A DNA stretch of 58,744 bases from a virus, in IMG/VR virus record IMGVR_UViG_3300032282_001014, positions 1 through 58,744 of that record. One strand, 5' to 3'. Each line of letters opens with the position of its first letter. The stretch's first letter is position 1. The notes beneath the pieces are model-generated. The model saw only the letters and a list, made by a program, of their open reading frames with translations. It was not told the origin of the DNA and did not search any database. The position numbers were made by a program, and so were the translations under genes. Below are positions 16,913 through 24,949 of the stretch, one piece after another.

Positions 16913-18740
16913 TTTTCTTCTTCCTAGGTTGTTTTGGGGGAGGAGCAACTAAAGCCAACTGCTCCGCTGTTAAATACTCCTTGCAACCTACAGCTATAGC
17001 TATCTTAATTGCTTCTTTGATATACCACGTATAGTCTAAATCTTTCGGATGTATAACTTTGTCTTTCAAAATCATGCACGCTTTCGCACCATCCGTTTTT
17101 GGAACCTTGTTTCCGTTGGAAACGTATCTAATAGGATCCACTTCACCATCGCTAGATTGGTACCAACGAACGACTTTGCCAAGGAATTTGCCAAACTGCT
17201 GCCCACCTCCGGTGACATTCCGTGCCGAGATAAAATCTTGAAACGGAGCACTGCGTATAGTCTCCTCAAATGGCGTACCGACCGCGAGCCACTGCCCGAC
17301 TGCATCTGAAGCGACCTGCGCTGTGGGGTTCTTCCGCAACGATAACGGCGCATATATACCTTTCACTTTGAGACTGCGATCCGGTTTAATTGCTATGTAG
17401 TTATTTACGTCTTTCATAGCTAACGCTCTATATGGCGTAAATTCAAACTCAAATCGCGAAGTTTCACTAAACTTAGCTACAACCCTCTGAATGGTTTCAT
17501 GCTGCGATTTAGAGTAGCGAATCGCTATGCCGTCGGTGTTAGCAGATAAAGTTATAGCACCTGCTTTCTCCAACCATTCAATCAGCATTAAAAGTGTAAA
17601 CTGGCCAGTTAGCGTTACCGCTAACATCAGATCAGGGGAATAGAGAACTGAGTATTTGCTGGCCAGTTTACCGAAAGTGCCATTTAACGAAATCTTTAGA
17701 GTTTCGTTAATTACCTTGTCGCCGGTTCGTTTTGCCTCGAGCCGTTTGTTATAAATATTTCTGTACTCATCGATAAACGGTTTCCCGAGCGACTTGGGGA
17801 TAAAACCACATTCAAGGATAATCGAGGGGTAGAATGAGGCAGCATCGATATCGCAGATGATGTCGTCACCAGCGATGTAGCAGATTGATTTGTCGTGTAC
17901 ACTATGTATTCCTCCAACTCCAAGTTGATATTCACCTACACCGAATTTTATTGTAGTTCCACCCAAAAAATCTGGCAGTATGACGTGCCCTGTGTTTTTA
18001 TTCATATCAAACACATGCACAGAGACCTTATCCAATAAACCTTGTAACTCGGGATCCATAAACTTCAGAAACTGAGGCGGTATGTATCTTACGGTATTCG
18101 GTACTTCATTATCCCTACGCTCAAGCTTCATAGACGTTACGTAAGCTTGTTCAGCCATCTGAGAATCAGACTTACTACGCATGTCAGTTTTATACTGCTT
18201 TGACATGTCTACTCGCAGCATAATCTCTTTTTCAAGATGACGTAACAACTCTTGCGTAGTGTCTACGTCGTTATGACAATACTCAAGCACCAAAGGTTCC
18301 TGCTCTGGTGTTATATACGCATCATGAGCTATCGGCATGTCTTGCAGTATAGGCATATGCATACGTGCTCCGTAAGCTTTTAAACCTACGAACGACGGAG
18401 CCACCTCAATAATGTCTATAGTGTCTATCATTACGTCCCTGAGACTGAACTTACGCATTGCCTGCCAGTATGCCACACGATTAACGATCAAGTCATCGGC
18501 TATACGCTTGATTTCCAACGAGGTGCGCCCACCACAAAACGCAGCAACCACTACGTTGTCAAACGAACGACTGTTAAAACCTACGAACGTAGCATCAGGT
18601 TGCTGTACAAATTTCAATAGTCTCTCCGCTGAGTTTTCCTCATGCTGCCAGAGATCGAACCACTCGCCCGTGTCTACGTTTTTAGCGCAGAATAACGTGC
18701 GGTTAGGTAAGGTCTCAGTATCGAACACAAATGTAGCCAT
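16899..18740 (-). CDS. Family B DNA polymerase with 3'-5' exonuclease
   Basis: The 613-residue protein contains the exonuclease motifs FDTET (Exo I, residues 6-10), VGFNSRSFDN (Exo II, 53-62) and YCHNDVDTT (Exo III, 154-162). The polymerase motifs follow: DIDAASFYPSIIL (A, 297-309), LKISLNGTFGKL (B, 348-359) and SANTDGIAI (C, 399-407). All catalytic acids are present. It is short for PolB and ends in a basic tail PRKKKNGTG. It should replicate the phage genome with the Prim-Pol/helicase and helicase on the rightward arm. Its start overlaps the DUF3310 stop. Confidence 0.95.
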   Translation of the reverse strand: MATFVFDTETLPNRTLFCAKNVDTGEWFDLWQHEENSAERLLKFVQQPDATFVGFNSRSFDNVVVAAFCGGRTSLEIKRIADDLIVNRVAYWQAMRKFSLRDVMIDTIDIIEVAPSFVGLKAYGARMHMPILQDMPIAHDAYITPEQEPLVLEYCHNDVDTTQELLRHLEKEIMLRVDMSKQYKTDMRSKSDSQMAEQAYVTSMKLERRDNEVPNTVRYIPPQFLKFMDPELQGLLDKVSVHVFDMNKNTGHVILPDFLGGTTIKFGVGEYQLGVGGIHSVHDKSICYIAGDDIICDIDAASFYPSIILECGFIPKSLGKPFIDEYRNIYNKRLEAKRTGDKVINETLKISLNGTFGKLASKYSVLYSPDLMLAVTLTGQFTLLMLIEWLEKAGAITLSANTDGIAIRYSKSQHETIQRVVAKFSETSRFEFEFTPYRALAMKDVNNYIAIKPDRSLKVKGIYAPLSLRKNPTAQVASDAVGQWLAVGTPFEETIRSAPFQDFISARNVTGGGQQFGKFLGKVVRWYQSSDGEVDPIRYVSNGNKVPKTDGAKACMILKDKVIHPKDLDYTWYIKEAIKIAIAVGCKEYLTAEQLALVAPPPKQPRKKKNGTG

Positions 18741-19003
18741 CAGTCCTGATTAACGTAATTTCTAGTAGGTTCAGAGCCATCATCGGGTAACCCTAATCCT
18801 GGCGAGCTGACTATCTCAATATACTTCTCAAGGAAATGCTGAGCTTTTAAAAGGTCAGGTAAACCGTTTTTATTTTTCCAACGGGTTACATACTTAGTGA
18901 TTTGACCTTGGAAATAATCAAGATCGTTAGCTACTACGTAGTCCCAATGTTGAATACCTGAGCGGTAATGTGAACCTGCAACCTGCTTATCATTTGCACT
19001 CAC
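18740..19003 (-). CDS. DUF3310 protein
   Basis: The 87-residue protein starts at GTG, seven bases after AAGGAG. The whole protein is the DUF3310 domain: KQVAGSHY, IQHWDYV, LDYFQGQITKYVTRWKNK and LKAQHFLEKYIE are its typical conserved pieces. DUF3310 proteins are widespread in phage replication/nucleotide blocks and are often called SaV-like; the biochemical role is not firmly known. It overlaps the HD gene by 14 bases. Confidence 0.88.
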   Translation of the reverse strand: MSANDKQVAGSHYRSGIQHWDYVVANDLDYFQGQITKYVTRWKNKNGLPDLLKAQHFLEKYIEIVSSPGLGLPDDGSEPTRNYVNQD

Positions 19004-19487
19004 TAGCCATCTCCTTAATTAAATTAAACAATTCTTTTTCACGTCCGTACAGCATCGTTTCCTCAGCGTAAGCAACATAACGATTGAATATACTTCTCAT
19101 GTTACTGTTACCTAAAGACATTTCTTTTATGCAAAACAACGCGCCTTGTGCTACGTCTGCTAACTTTAAAGTTCTTGTGTCGTCAGGGTAAAGTTGGGGC
19201 ATACCTAAACCGGCTTCTCTAAGTAACTTGTCCTCAAGCTCGCTAACCTGATCACCGATGCCGTATTTATGCTTTGCAGGAGAAGGAATGTCGCCAGTTT
19301 GATGCTCTGCTAAATCATGCAGAAGAGCAGCCAGTATCAGTCCTCGACTCGGGTTAGGATCAAGAAGCATACACAGCAAAGCAACACCATGCGAATGATG
19401 GCCAACGGTCTCAGTCATGAGCGTAGTCACCGTGTGGTATCGCTTTACAGCAGCACCGGCTAAAATGAATTCAAGGGTAGTTTTCAT
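18990..19487 (-). CDS. HD-domain nucleotide phosphohydrolase
   Basis: The 165-residue protein has the HD fold: paired His in GHHSHGV (residues 29-34), His57-Asp58 in LLHDLAEH, and Asp111 in LKLADVAQ. It resembles YfbR-like 5'-nucleotidase or dNTPase enzymes that act on deoxynucleotides. It is directly downstream of the thymidylate synthase homologue and the hypermodification genes. This suggests it may lower competing dTMP/dTTP pools or recycle nucleotides. The substrate is inferred from context. GGAG precedes the ATG, with its own upstream TATAAT box. Confidence 0.8.
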   Translation of the reverse strand: MKTTLEFILAGAAVKRYHTVTTLMTETVGHHSHGVALLCMLLDPNPSRGLILAALLHDLAEHQTGDIPSPAKHKYGIGDQVSELEDKLLREAGLGMPQLYPDDTRTLKLADVAQGALFCIKEMSLGNSNMRSIFNRYVAYAEETMLYGREKELFNLIKEMASECK

Positions 19488-19496
19488 GCGTTCTCC

Positions 19497-19563
19497 AGTT
19501 ATGAGTTATGCAAAGAATTATAGGTTAAAAATAGCATTAGTTGATTGTATTTTCAAATCAAGA
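19497..19563 (-). promoter_or_regulatory. Leftward promoter region with leader box before HD gene
   Basis: On the minus strand a TATAAT box (plus-strand 19517-19522 region) lies about 20 bases before a CATAACTCATAACT leader and GGAG. No good -35 box sits 17 bases upstream. Instead TTGATT...AATCAA half-sites around GAAAATAC are present, and a close match lies upstream of the leftward promoter at 25972-26000. An activator-dependent or weak internal promoter is plausible. Confidence 0.5.
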
Positions 19564-20562
19564 TTAAACTTTTGATTGCTTTTTAGCTTCTCTATTGCTT
19601 ATCCATAGAAGCGTAGCATTTTTCCAATCAGACGCTTTTATCTTTGCAGCGTAACCTTTTCCGTCTGTAACTTTACCTCTACGCATTGCGCTGACTGTAG
19701 CCATAGGTACAGCCACACCTTGAAAGAACGGATGCCGGTAAACAACCTTATCATTGAACGGCTTCGTGCAAAACTCTTCTGCATCCCACAAAAAACTCTG
19801 GTAGTGCCCGTCTAACATGAGTGGTAGAGGTTTAACTAGGCAGTTAGTATAATGGTCGTATATATTATCATTCGGAGGAGTATTTATATATTTTTCAGCA
19901 TCGTACAGTTCCGTGTACAAATGTAAATTATTGCTAATTTGACGGTACACGCCAACCTGCATACCAACGGAGGTAGCTACGAACTCTTGCAGTACGCTGA
20001 AATGCACAGCATTTGCACCGTAGGCTCCCCACCAGATATCGTTAGACCTGTTAAACACTGTCATGTCTAGAAAGAAACCTCCGCGAATACTGAACACAAT
20101 CTGCGTGTTGCAAGCTTTGTCTTTAGTTTCCTTCGTTAAATCTTTATCGTCCCACATCTGAATCACAGCTTGCCGAGACCTAGGATCTTTACGTAAAAGA
20201 TTTATAACTTCGATGAGTTGATCGTGTCCGAAATGCTTACGCCAGCGATGTCCGTAGGCAGCGTTGAACACTTCTCCGTCGTCACTGTACTGTTCGATCT
20301 GACGATTGAATTGTTCCAAGAATGCAACATCATTGCGTCCTGCAAGCATCCATATCGCTTCCATGAGGTGAAAAATAGGATTGGCGTCTCGTCCGGCATG
20401 GAATAATACCCTCTCTGTAGGTTTCAAATACGTTGTAGTTACAGGCTCTGGAAACACCAACGCTGGTCCGTTGCGGGTCTCCTCAGGTTGTAAGTTGGCT
20501 ACTCTAAGCTTCCAGAATATTTCAGAGAAAGCTTGATTGACATTACGTACAGTTATTTCCAT
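19564..20562 (-). CDS. Thymidylate synthase homologue (possible dUMP hydroxymethylase)
   Basis: The 332-residue protein has the thymidylate synthase core. Active Cys151 lies in KACNTQIVF, phosphate-binding Arg residues in DPRSRQAVIQMWD (126-138), NRSNDIWWGAYGANAVHF follows (171-188), and HLY is at 214-216. Asn184 is at the position that favours uracil over cytosine substrates. In phages with hypermodified thymidine, TS-like enzymes make 5-hydroxymethyl-dUMP from dUMP. The gene abuts hypermodification genes, so this role is more likely than plain dTMP synthesis, but the sequence alone does not separate the two. Confidence 0.85.
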   Translation of the reverse strand: MEITVRNVNQAFSEIFWKLRVANLQPEETRNGPALVFPEPVTTTYLKPTERVLFHAGRDANPIFHLMEAIWMLAGRNDVAFLEQFNRQIEQYSDDGEVFNAAYGHRWRKHFGHDQLIEVINLLRKDPRSRQAVIQMWDDKDLTKETKDKACNTQIVFSIRGGFFLDMTVFNRSNDIWWGAYGANAVHFSVLQEFVATSVGMQVGVYRQISNNLHLYTELYDAEKYINTPPNDNIYDHYTNCLVKPLPLMLDGHYQSFLWDAEEFCTKPFNDKVVYRHPFFQGVAVPMATVSAMRRGKVTDGKGYAAKIKASDWKNATLLWISNREAKKQSKV

Positions 20563-21486
20563 TTAGAACTCCATCTCTGGTTTATATAATGTTTTTGGTA
20601 CACCTTCACTTAACACAACTCGGCAGTATTTACCATACTCACACATTACGTTCTGCACATCGTGTAAAGTTAAATCAGTTATGCGTAACTCTTCTGCTAT
20701 GTCTTTATTTATGTCGTACAGTATTTGATTGAAATCATCTTGCTGCCAACCGGCAAAAGGTTTTCTATTTTGCAAATAGTTTAACCCTCGCATGCTCCCT
20801 GGTCCCATGGGTGCGAAAGTGTATAAGTCCTCCGCATCGTCAAGGTGACCTTTTGCGTATGAAAGATCGGACGCAACCTGCCCTGCCATAAACGTGCTGA
20901 TTCCATAGCATTTAGATAACGTATCGACAAAGCTTTGAACCGACTTACCTTCATTTTCCTTCCATAGTGAGAAGTATATCTCTTCAGATGCCTCGATAGC
21001 AGCGCTAATAATATGTTTCGCAAGTGAATACGATTTGCATTTACCGACATCCAACTTGGTCGGGTAAACCATATACGCTCCACCGTAAACTTTTGTCGAT
21101 TCTTTTTTGAAATTCTCAATGGTTTTAGAGAACGCTTTACCATCAAAATCCTCTGGGGAACATGGAATAATATCTTCATATAGAAGCTTCTCAAGGGTCG
21201 GTGGCCAGTTAACTAATCTTGCAATTAATAAAGAGAACCAAAGATTTTTATCTTTGAGATTCAAATTGATTATTTCTTTTATTATCCATTTTGACACCCT
21301 ATCGTGCCTACGATGTATATTAGTAAACTTGTATTTTTCAAACACAGGGTCATTAGTCCATGGTTTGTCACCACCTCGCTCTTTTACAATCCTAATGACT
21401 TCTCTTTCCCACACGAAATAAAGCAGTGACTCCATCGTGCAGACATTTTCAGCAGTCGGTCTAGGGTATGGGCAGGTCTCAACCAT
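20563..21486 (-). CDS. 5-hmdU hypermodification protein, HMUDK helical/aGPT-Pplase-like
   Basis: The 307-residue protein contains the signature KPWTNDPVF then KYKFTNIHRRHDRVSKWI (residues 41-68). I know this from putative DNA base hypermodification proteins (5-hmdU DNA kinase helical domain and alpha-glutamyl/putrescinyl thymine pyrophosphorylase group). GPGSMRGLNYL and a final helical part follow. In related phages these proteins act on 5-hydroxymethyluracil in DNA or on its pyrophosphorylated form. It overlaps the P-loop kinase gene upstream and is followed by the TS homologue, as expected of a single pathway. Exact reaction is inferred. Confidence 0.8.
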   Translation of the reverse strand: MVETCPYPRPTAENVCTMESLLYFVWEREVIRIVKERGGDKPWTNDPVFEKYKFTNIHRRHDRVSKWIIKEIINLNLKDKNLWFSLLIARLVNWPPTLEKLLYEDIIPCSPEDFDGKAFSKTIENFKKESTKVYGGAYMVYPTKLDVGKCKSYSLAKHIISAAIEASEEIYFSLWKENEGKSVQSFVDTLSKCYGISTFMAGQVASDLSYAKGHLDDAEDLYTFAPMGPGSMRGLNYLQNRKPFAGWQQDDFNQILYDINKDIAEELRITDLTLHDVQNVMCEYGKYCRVVLSEGVPKTLYKPEMEF

Positions 21487-22060
21487 TCTCAGCCTCTTTA
21501 AAATATCCTACTACTCCAGTTATAGGGTCTTGCCAATCTAACCAGCGAACATCGTAACCACCGGCTTCAGTTAAAAGTTCTGCGCTACGGTGACATTGTT
21601 TGTACGCCATACGCATAGTCTTTTCTGGGTCAAATTCTTTATCGTTACCGGCGGCTTGGCGACGAGCTAAAACTCTCTCAAGGCACACTTCCCATGGTGT
21701 GTCTAAAAACGCAAAGATACCATTGTGATCTCTAATAATAGGTGCTGTATGTCCTTTGTCACTAGACTTAGACATCAACAAACCTTCCACAATTACGTGC
21801 CCATACGGTAAAGCTTTCACAATACGCTCTGCTATTTCTTCCTGAGTTTTTATTCCGTCAGCTCCACCGCAGGTGTTTTCATAACTACCTACTATGAATA
21901 CAGGAGCCTGAATACCCCAATTGTTTGCGTCTACCTGATACCCTACAGGTCGGTCTGGTTTACCTCCTAACGCACGTTTCGGTAGTTTCTCTAAAAACCT
22001 ACGCACAATTGTAGTTTTGCCCGAACCATTACAGCCACGAATATTGACTAATTGATGCAT
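21479..22060 (-). CDS. P-loop kinase, candidate 5-hmdU DNA kinase
   Basis: The 193-residue protein has Walker A GCNGSGKTT at residues 9-17, a later hydrophobic strand VIVEGLLMS (Walker B/LID start) and an Arg-rich lid CLERVLARRQ. It looks like a small nucleoside or nucleotide-type kinase. In thymidine-hypermodifying phages a P-loop kinase phosphorylates 5-hydroxymethyl-dU in DNA. Here its genes on either side belong to that pathway. GAGGAG precedes the ATG and it overlaps both neighbours. A deoxynucleoside kinase role is the main alternative. Confidence 0.8.
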   Translation of the reverse strand: MHQLVNIRGCNGSGKTTIVRRFLEKLPKRALGGKPDRPVGYQVDANNWGIQAPVFIVGSYENTCGGADGIKTQEEIAERIVKALPYGHVIVEGLLMSKSSDKGHTAPIIRDHNGIFAFLDTPWEVCLERVLARRQAAGNDKEFDPEKTMRMAYKQCHRSAELLTEAGGYDVRWLDWQDPITGVVGYFKEAENG

Positions 22061-23052
22061 AAGAAATGTTCTCCTCTATACGGGAAACCAGTCTCAGGAA
22101 ATATTGCTGCTTTCTGCTTCCAAGTCAGATTGTTAGTTTCGCATTCTTGACGCAACCAGTCTGGTAACTTAGCAGCTCGCATCTCTTTAAAAATATCACA
22201 GTTTATATTACGTGACTCTGCCCACTCAATACGCTCCCATGCCATGTCAGCATACACACCAGGATACCGACGACCGAAGAAATGGTTCTTGAACGTACAC
22301 AAGTTAGACTCAAAAGTAAACTTGCTAACACCCCAGTGAGGATATTTCTTTGTGTAAAACTTTTCTAAATACTCGTCTGCTTGAATAGTCAACCAGCTAC
22401 ATATCTTTTTGAAATCTAGGTACTCACCATCCTGCCCGTTAGGCAACCTTCTATCCCATACTAAGTCGTCTCTACCTAACAAAAAGAACATACCGTTACG
22501 ATGCGACTTGCTACCTGACTTATTTTCAAATATAAGGTCTTCACAGTCTGCACCGAATCCGTTTAAATAGACGTACTCAAGATAACTGAAAGACGACAAC
22601 CTTCCGAAAGAACGGTAATTGTTATACACCATGTCCCATAAAGCAGCGTAATTTCTACCTTGGAACATTTTAGTTTGTGAGCCAAACTGTTTAACTAATT
22701 CAGCATAAGCTTTAATTGCTAATACGGTGTCTCGTTTCTGATACCGGCGGTCTGTGTCAAACTGCAAAGTGTCCCAATTATCGTTGAACCATGCGTCAAA
22801 CTGAGTCAGCTTCGCTCCGACAGGAGGAAGCTCAGGCAGCTGCTCAAATAGACGCAACGACGTGATAGGGTTCTGCGTCATACCGTTCAAGAACGCAAAC
22901 CAGAGTATCTGCTCACCATCCCAGTTATAATGCTTAGACAACATAGGCATGTAAAGATACACGAGTCCTGGCATGACGCCGTTCTTCAAATTCATGACGT
23001 ACAGATCGTCAAAATACTCTGCCCTGTTTTCAGGTAGACGATAATCAAGCAT
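22048..23052 (-). CDS. Amino acid:DNA transferase-like hypermodification enzyme (AADT/ADDT)
   Basis: I start this 334-residue protein at MLDYRLPENR, which follows GAGGAAATACG; a start 16 codons upstream lies inside the PLP-enzyme gene. The sequence matches a phage family placed with thymidine hypermodification: MPGLVYLYMPMLS (27-39), WFAFLNGMTQNPITS (51-65), FDTDRRYQKRD (98-108), FGRLSSFSYLEYV (149-161) and SGSKSHRNGMFFLLG (179-193). Family members install an amino acid on phosphorylated 5-hmdU in DNA. The gene sits between kinase and PLP enzyme. I recall the family from motif pattern; the amino acid used is unknown. Confidence 0.8.
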   Translation of the reverse strand: MLDYRLPENRAEYFDDLYVMNLKNGVMPGLVYLYMPMLSKHYNWDGEQILWFAFLNGMTQNPITSLRLFEQLPELPPVGAKLTQFDAWFNDNWDTLQFDTDRRYQKRDTVLAIKAYAELVKQFGSQTKMFQGRNYAALWDMVYNNYRSFGRLSSFSYLEYVYLNGFGADCEDLIFENKSGSKSHRNGMFFLLGRDDLVWDRRLPNGQDGEYLDFKKICSWLTIQADEYLEKFYTKKYPHWGVSKFTFESNLCTFKNHFFGRRYPGVYADMAWERIEWAESRNINCDIFKEMRAAKLPDWLRQECETNNLTWKQKAAIFPETGFPYRGEHFLCIN

Positions 23053-24004
23053 CGTATTTCCTCGTATAAAATGGTTCAATGATTTTAGAGTTAGGCGCAC
23101 TGCCTACAATCCAAAAACCCACGTGTTCTTTTTCAAACAGGCTAGTCTGCTTTAGCCAGCGCCACATTTTAGCTTCATACGTCGGGTGGAACTTTATACC
23201 GTCAAACTCTTCCCCGTTAAACTTATCGCTGTACTTGCTGAAACCGGTGTCGTGCAAACTATGATGACGTATTTTGAACGGTAGTTTGTCCATGTCAACA
23301 CCCATAACTTTTAGACGCTCACGCACCCAGCTACGCTTGTCTGGTCCGATACCAATAGTGAACAAGGTTTCTAAGTTTTTACTATCCCTGCTTAAACCAA
23401 GTAAAACGCTGGTCAGGGAGTTGCAAGAACCTGCAGGCATGATTAGCGTCTCTACGTCATTAGGCATGTTAGAGACCTGATTAGCGCCCACCTCGTGGAA
23501 CTTCTGCACGTACTCTGCAGGGTAACGGTCATGCGGCACGGTGATGCCGTATTCAACCACTAACGAAGTTGGCTTAGTCAAATCTTGAACCATACGCTGC
23601 AATATAGGATTATATGGTCCGTTAGCATATTCAAACTCTGCACCGAATCCGTAAGCAATTCTTGGGTTTTCGTGTTTCAGAACTGTCTCTGGTTTGCTGT
23701 AAACAATTTGGCGAGCTTTGAGGTTGTAATGTGCTCCAACAATCGCAGACATCGACAACTGAGGCGACTGAATACTCGCTCCGGTCACTATGTGAGTACG
23801 GTTGGTCTTGAACTTGTTTACGTACCATATCAACTGCCTCATCTTAGATCCGTTCGGACCACCGTAACCGAGAGGTGCAAAGTAATCTTCACGCTTGAAC
23901 CAGATACCTTTATGGTTTTCCCATGGGGTATGAACACCTAAATGTTCTTCCCACCGGACTTGGTTTCTATCAAGAGACAGTTCAGGAAACACTGTGTCAC
24001 TCAT
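23045..24004 (-). CDS. PLP-dependent enzyme of the hypermodification cluster
   Basis: The 319-residue protein has the fold type II PLP layout of ACC deaminase/D-cysteine desulfhydrase-like enzymes. FKREDYFAPLGYGGPNGSKMRQL carries the probable Schiff-base Lys54 (described in pieces: FKRED, GSKMRQL), and PAGSCNSLTSVLLG (190-203) is the phosphate-binding loop. In M6- and ViI-type phages PLP enzymes trim the amino acid attached to thymidine, usually by decarboxylation. AAGGAG precedes the ATG. It overlaps the AADT-like gene downstream and the winged-helix gene upstream. Confidence 0.8.
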   Translation of the reverse strand: MSDTVFPELSLDRNQVRWEEHLGVHTPWENHKGIWFKREDYFAPLGYGGPNGSKMRQLIWYVNKFKTNRTHIVTGASIQSPQLSMSAIVGAHYNLKARQIVYSKPETVLKHENPRIAYGFGAEFEYANGPYNPILQRMVQDLTKPTSLVVEYGITVPHDRYPAEYVQKFHEVGANQVSNMPNDVETLIMPAGSCNSLTSVLLGLSRDSKNLETLFTIGIGPDKRSWVRERLKVMGVDMDKLPFKIRHHSLHDTGFSKYSDKFNGEEFDGIKFHPTYEAKMWRWLKQTSLFEKEHVGFWIVGSAPNSKIIEPFYTRKYDA

Positions 24005-24402
24005 CCGAATATCTCCTTCAACTTATCGTATAATGCTTTAGCTTCTTTAACAGTCAACGTGTCTATGTTGACCTCTATCTGTTTGACCGGCTCAGGCACA
24101 ATGACTGTAACTTCCTGAGTCTTTTGAACAGGCGGTAACATTTCATACCTATCGCCAACAGCTCGGTAAACCTTTATACTGCGTCTACCCACGCCACGTT
24201 TTTCCAACTCGATGTAACTGGTCAACATTTTACGGGAACTCATGAAATTAACGGCTACATATACCTGAGCCTGTTGAACATTCAAAGCTAACGCTATATC
24301 CTTAGCTGACTTGTCGGGATGGTCTTTCAGGTACATCCATACTCTTTTGTTGACTGAAACGGCTAGACCTGATTTCTTCAATTGTTCTGCGATTTTCGTC
24401 AT
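24001..24402 (-). CDS. Winged-helix DNA-binding protein
   Basis: The 133-residue protein has an N-terminal helix-turn-helix (residues 18-60: RVWMYLKDHPDKSAKDIALALN, broken here as RVWMYLKDH and SAKDIALALNVQQAQVY), a Pro/Val linker and a short C-terminal helix LTVKEAKALYDKLKEIF. Its start follows GGAG and its stop overlaps the PLP gene (ATGA). It may regulate the early operon or bind modified DNA. The membrane-protein gene upstream overlaps its first 100 bases in another frame. Confidence 0.7.
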   Translation of the reverse strand: MTKIAEQLKKSGLAVSVNKRVWMYLKDHPDKSAKDIALALNVQQAQVYVAVNFMSSRKMLTSYIELEKRGVGRRSIKVYRAVGDRYEMLPPVQKTQEVTVIVPEPVKQIEVNIDTLTVKEAKALYDKLKEIFG

Positions 24403-24502
24403 GTTGACTCCAAAAATAAAAAGTTATACCTACTACACCTATAAACATACCCAAGGCTGTCAAGAATCCTGCAGCCCAAACTAACATTACGAAGGTTTCC
24501 AT
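24302..24502 (-). CDS. Small single-TM protein overlapping the winged-helix gene
   Basis: The 66-residue frame METFVMLVWAAGFL... has one clear membrane helix (about residues 4-32) then a charged tail. GGAG precedes the ATG, and the ATG overlaps the end of the Zn-ribbon gene upstream. The unusual point is a 101-base overlap with the winged-helix gene in another frame. The tail (SRFSQQKSMDVPERPSRQVS) is translated from that overlap. It may be real but the overlap lowers confidence. Confidence 0.5.
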   Translation of the reverse strand: METFVMLVWAAGFLTALGMFIGVVGITFYFWSQHDENRRTIEEIRSSRFSQQKSMDVPERPSRQVS

Positions 24503-24657
24503 TTCTTGTACTCCGAAAAACTAGCTCTTTGTGAACAGGGTTTGCACAACCACCGGCGATAACGATGCCTTATAATGCGCATTTCACCACCGTCCAACGG
24601 CTTAAACATATTGCAAGTAGAACAATATTTACGGTCATGCAGAGTGTGTGTTGTCAT
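24487..24657 (-). CDS. Zn-ribbon microprotein
   Basis: The 56-residue frame MTTHTLHDRKYCSTCNMF... carries two CxxC pairs, CSTC (residues 12-15) and CKPC (38-41), with aromatic and basic residues between. This is the pattern of a small zinc ribbon. The reading frame overlaps the preceding helical protein and the following membrane gene, as in other tightly packed early genes. Possible roles include inhibition or rebinding of host RNA polymerase or nucleases; none can be shown here. Confidence 0.6.
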   Translation of the reverse strand: MTTHTLHDRKYCSTCNMFKPLDGGEMRIIRHRYRRWLCKPCSQRASFSEYKKWKPS

Positions 24658-24805
24658 CTTCATCTTTCTTTTCTACTTGTCGTTTACGCCAAACAGATTT
24701 CTTCTTACGGTTTTCATTTCGCATACGCTCGCGGATCTCTTCAAGACGATCTTCACGCTCGTTATACTCTTCTTCCATATTTCGAAACCAGTTAGCGTCA
24801 CGCAT
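24635..24805 (-). CDS. Small charged helical protein
   Basis: The 56-residue protein is read from MRDANWFRNMEEEY, whose ATG overlaps the previous stop in TAATG; an alternative ATG lies 15 bases upstream. It is almost entirely Glu/Arg/Lys helix (ERMRNENRKKKSVWRKRQ), ending in an acidic DEDDNTHSA tail. No family is recognised. It overlaps the Zn-ribbon gene by 23 bases. Confidence 0.55.
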   Translation of the reverse strand: MRDANWFRNMEEEYNEREDRLEEIRERMRNENRKKKSVWRKRQVEKKDEDDNTHSA

Positions 24806-24939
24806 TATGCAAAGTTCCATCCCAAAGTAAATAACCTGTAAACGAGTTTACAGAACACACCAGTGCCGACAATCAAGCACAACCAGCTTATAATCCAAAG
24901 CACAACTTTAAGTGCTAAGGCGAGTTTTTCCAAATTCAT
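24805..24939 (-). CDS. Membrane microprotein
   Basis: The 44-residue frame MNLEKLALALKVVLWIISW... has one long hydrophobic helix over residues 8-32 (VVLWIISWLCLIVGTGVFC) with a short tail. AAGGAT lies upstream at good spacing. The stop is coupled to the next gene through TAATG. Early phage membrane microproteins of this type can act in superinfection exclusion or host takeover; this is a guess from form and location. Confidence 0.6.
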   Translation of the reverse strand: MNLEKLALALKVVLWIISWLCLIVGTGVFCKLVYRLFTLGWNFA

Positions 24940-24949
24940 TTTATATCCT

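Noticed and set aside
21479-22060. Deoxynucleoside monophosphate kinase only
   Set aside because: This is possible by fold, but position between the HMUDK-helical and AADT-like genes fits DNA hydroxymethyluracil kinase better; kept as an alternative.
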